Assembly (NCBI RefSeq): GCF_005876985.1
Contig: NZ_VAHD01000001.1
Location: forward strand, 868,001-932,000
Direction of reading: 5' to 3'
DNA length: 64,000 nt
Origin: Rhodoferax bucti
Lineage (GTDB): Bacteria > Pseudomonadota > Gammaproteobacteria > Burkholderiales > Burkholderiaceae_C
Below, piece after piece: positions 63,732 through 64,000 of this stretch; position 1 is the stretch's first letter; every line of letters starts with the position of its first letter. The notes under the pieces were generated by a model, which had not been told where the DNA came from, searched no databases, and saw only the letters and a program-made list of their open reading frames with translations. The position numbers were made by a program, and so were the translations under genes.

Positions 63732-64000
63732 ATGTTTAAAAAAATTGCACTCGCTGCTGCATTGACAGTAGCTTTTACAGCCCAAGCCGCAACCACCATT
63801 GAAACTTTTTCTGCTTGGAACGGGAATAATTTTGTCTGGGAATGGGGGAATCCGGATACCGCTACTTACGGTCAAACTTTCACCACTGGTGCTACTGACA
63901 CGGTTTTGAAGTCTTTCACCTTTGCAATGACCGACTTGGATCAGGATTTCAAAGCCTACGTCGGGGCATGGGATGGCAGCAAAGCCAGTAGCATTCTGTG
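63732..64000 (+). CDS. Secreted protein (partial, cut by right edge)
   Basis: First 89 residues visible. Signal peptide MFKKIALAAALTVAFTAQAA, then 'WEWGNPDTATYGQTFTTGAT' and 'SFTFAMTDLDQDFKAYVGAW'. The pattern resembles other PEP-CTERM-type exported proteins, but the C-terminus is outside the window. Shine-Dalgarno GGAG; 25 bp after the PEP-CTERM gene, so probably the same operon. Confidence 0.8.
   Translation, partial: MFKKIALAAALTVAFTAQAATTIETFSAWNGNNFVWEWGNPDTATYGQTFTTGATDTVLKSFTFAMTDLDQDFKAYVGAWDGSKASSIL

Overview
The window looks like chromosome of a Comamonadaceae betaproteobacterium (Rhodoferax, Curvibacter, Acidovorax or a relative). The evidence is high G+C with strong GC3 bias, the gene families present, and at least seven copies of a ~50 bp dispersed repeat with the core 'tagctgcttgcgcat...gagcgctagaggc', which I associate with that family. 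No rRNA, tRNA, CRISPR array, integrase or transposase was seen. The assignment is inference from sequence alone.

Layout. (1) 1-2415: osmoprotectant ABC importer of OsmF/YehZYX type, ATPase cut by the left edge. (2) 2643-16295: sulfur-scavenging region: SsuE FMN reductase, CysB-type regulator, TauD dioxygenase with an MFS exporter, divergent sulfonate-type ABC operon ending in an FMN-dependent monooxygenase, a Mop molybdate-binding protein and a periplasmic sulfate-binding protein. An orphan UvrD-like helicase and a 47-aa membrane protein lie inside it. (3) 16668-24195: polyol uptake and oxidation operon (binding protein, two permeases, ATPase, ribitol-type SDR, D-arabinitol 4-dehydrogenase, AraC activator). 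(4) 24212-33738: AraC/EamA pair, RND efflux adaptor and pump, TerC, MYG1-family protein, an Mpv17-like membrane protein, and a DTW-domain tRNA modification enzyme. (5) 33824-39899: signalling operon of a lipoprotein-like solute-binding protein, a 1296-aa hybrid histidine kinase and an HD-GYP response regulator. (6) 39916-43843: glutathione transferase, small proteins, adenosine deaminase, and an orphan degenerate AAA+ protein resembling the ATPase of extracellular contractile injection systems. (7) 43994-49607: complete reductive pyrimidine catabolism operon (preT, preA, dihydropyrimidinase, amidohydrolase) behind a RutR-like operator. (8) 49857-50870: phosphoesterase-like lipoprotein with a Pho-box-like site. 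(9) 50941-59655: lysine to glutaryl-CoA catabolism (davB, davA, LysR; divergent gcdH; a class III CoA-transferase further on), interrupted by a LacI/beta-glucosidase pair. (10) 59715-62956: second solute-binding protein/hybrid kinase pair. (11) 63116-64000: PEP-CTERM protein and the start of another secreted protein.

Themes. The organism appears equipped to scavenge organosulfur, polyols, pyrimidines and lysine, with several catabolic units each carrying a local regulator or operator. Two loci pair a periplasmic binding protein with a hybrid kinase but no permease, which suggests ligand sensing rather than transport. The most unusual items are the orphan AAA+ pseudo-ATPase, the dispersed repeat (one copy read in frame inside a CoA-transferase gene, one providing a Shine-Dalgarno sequence), a 25-bp-stem hairpin inside the pyrimidine operon, and the Mpv17-like bacterial membrane protein.
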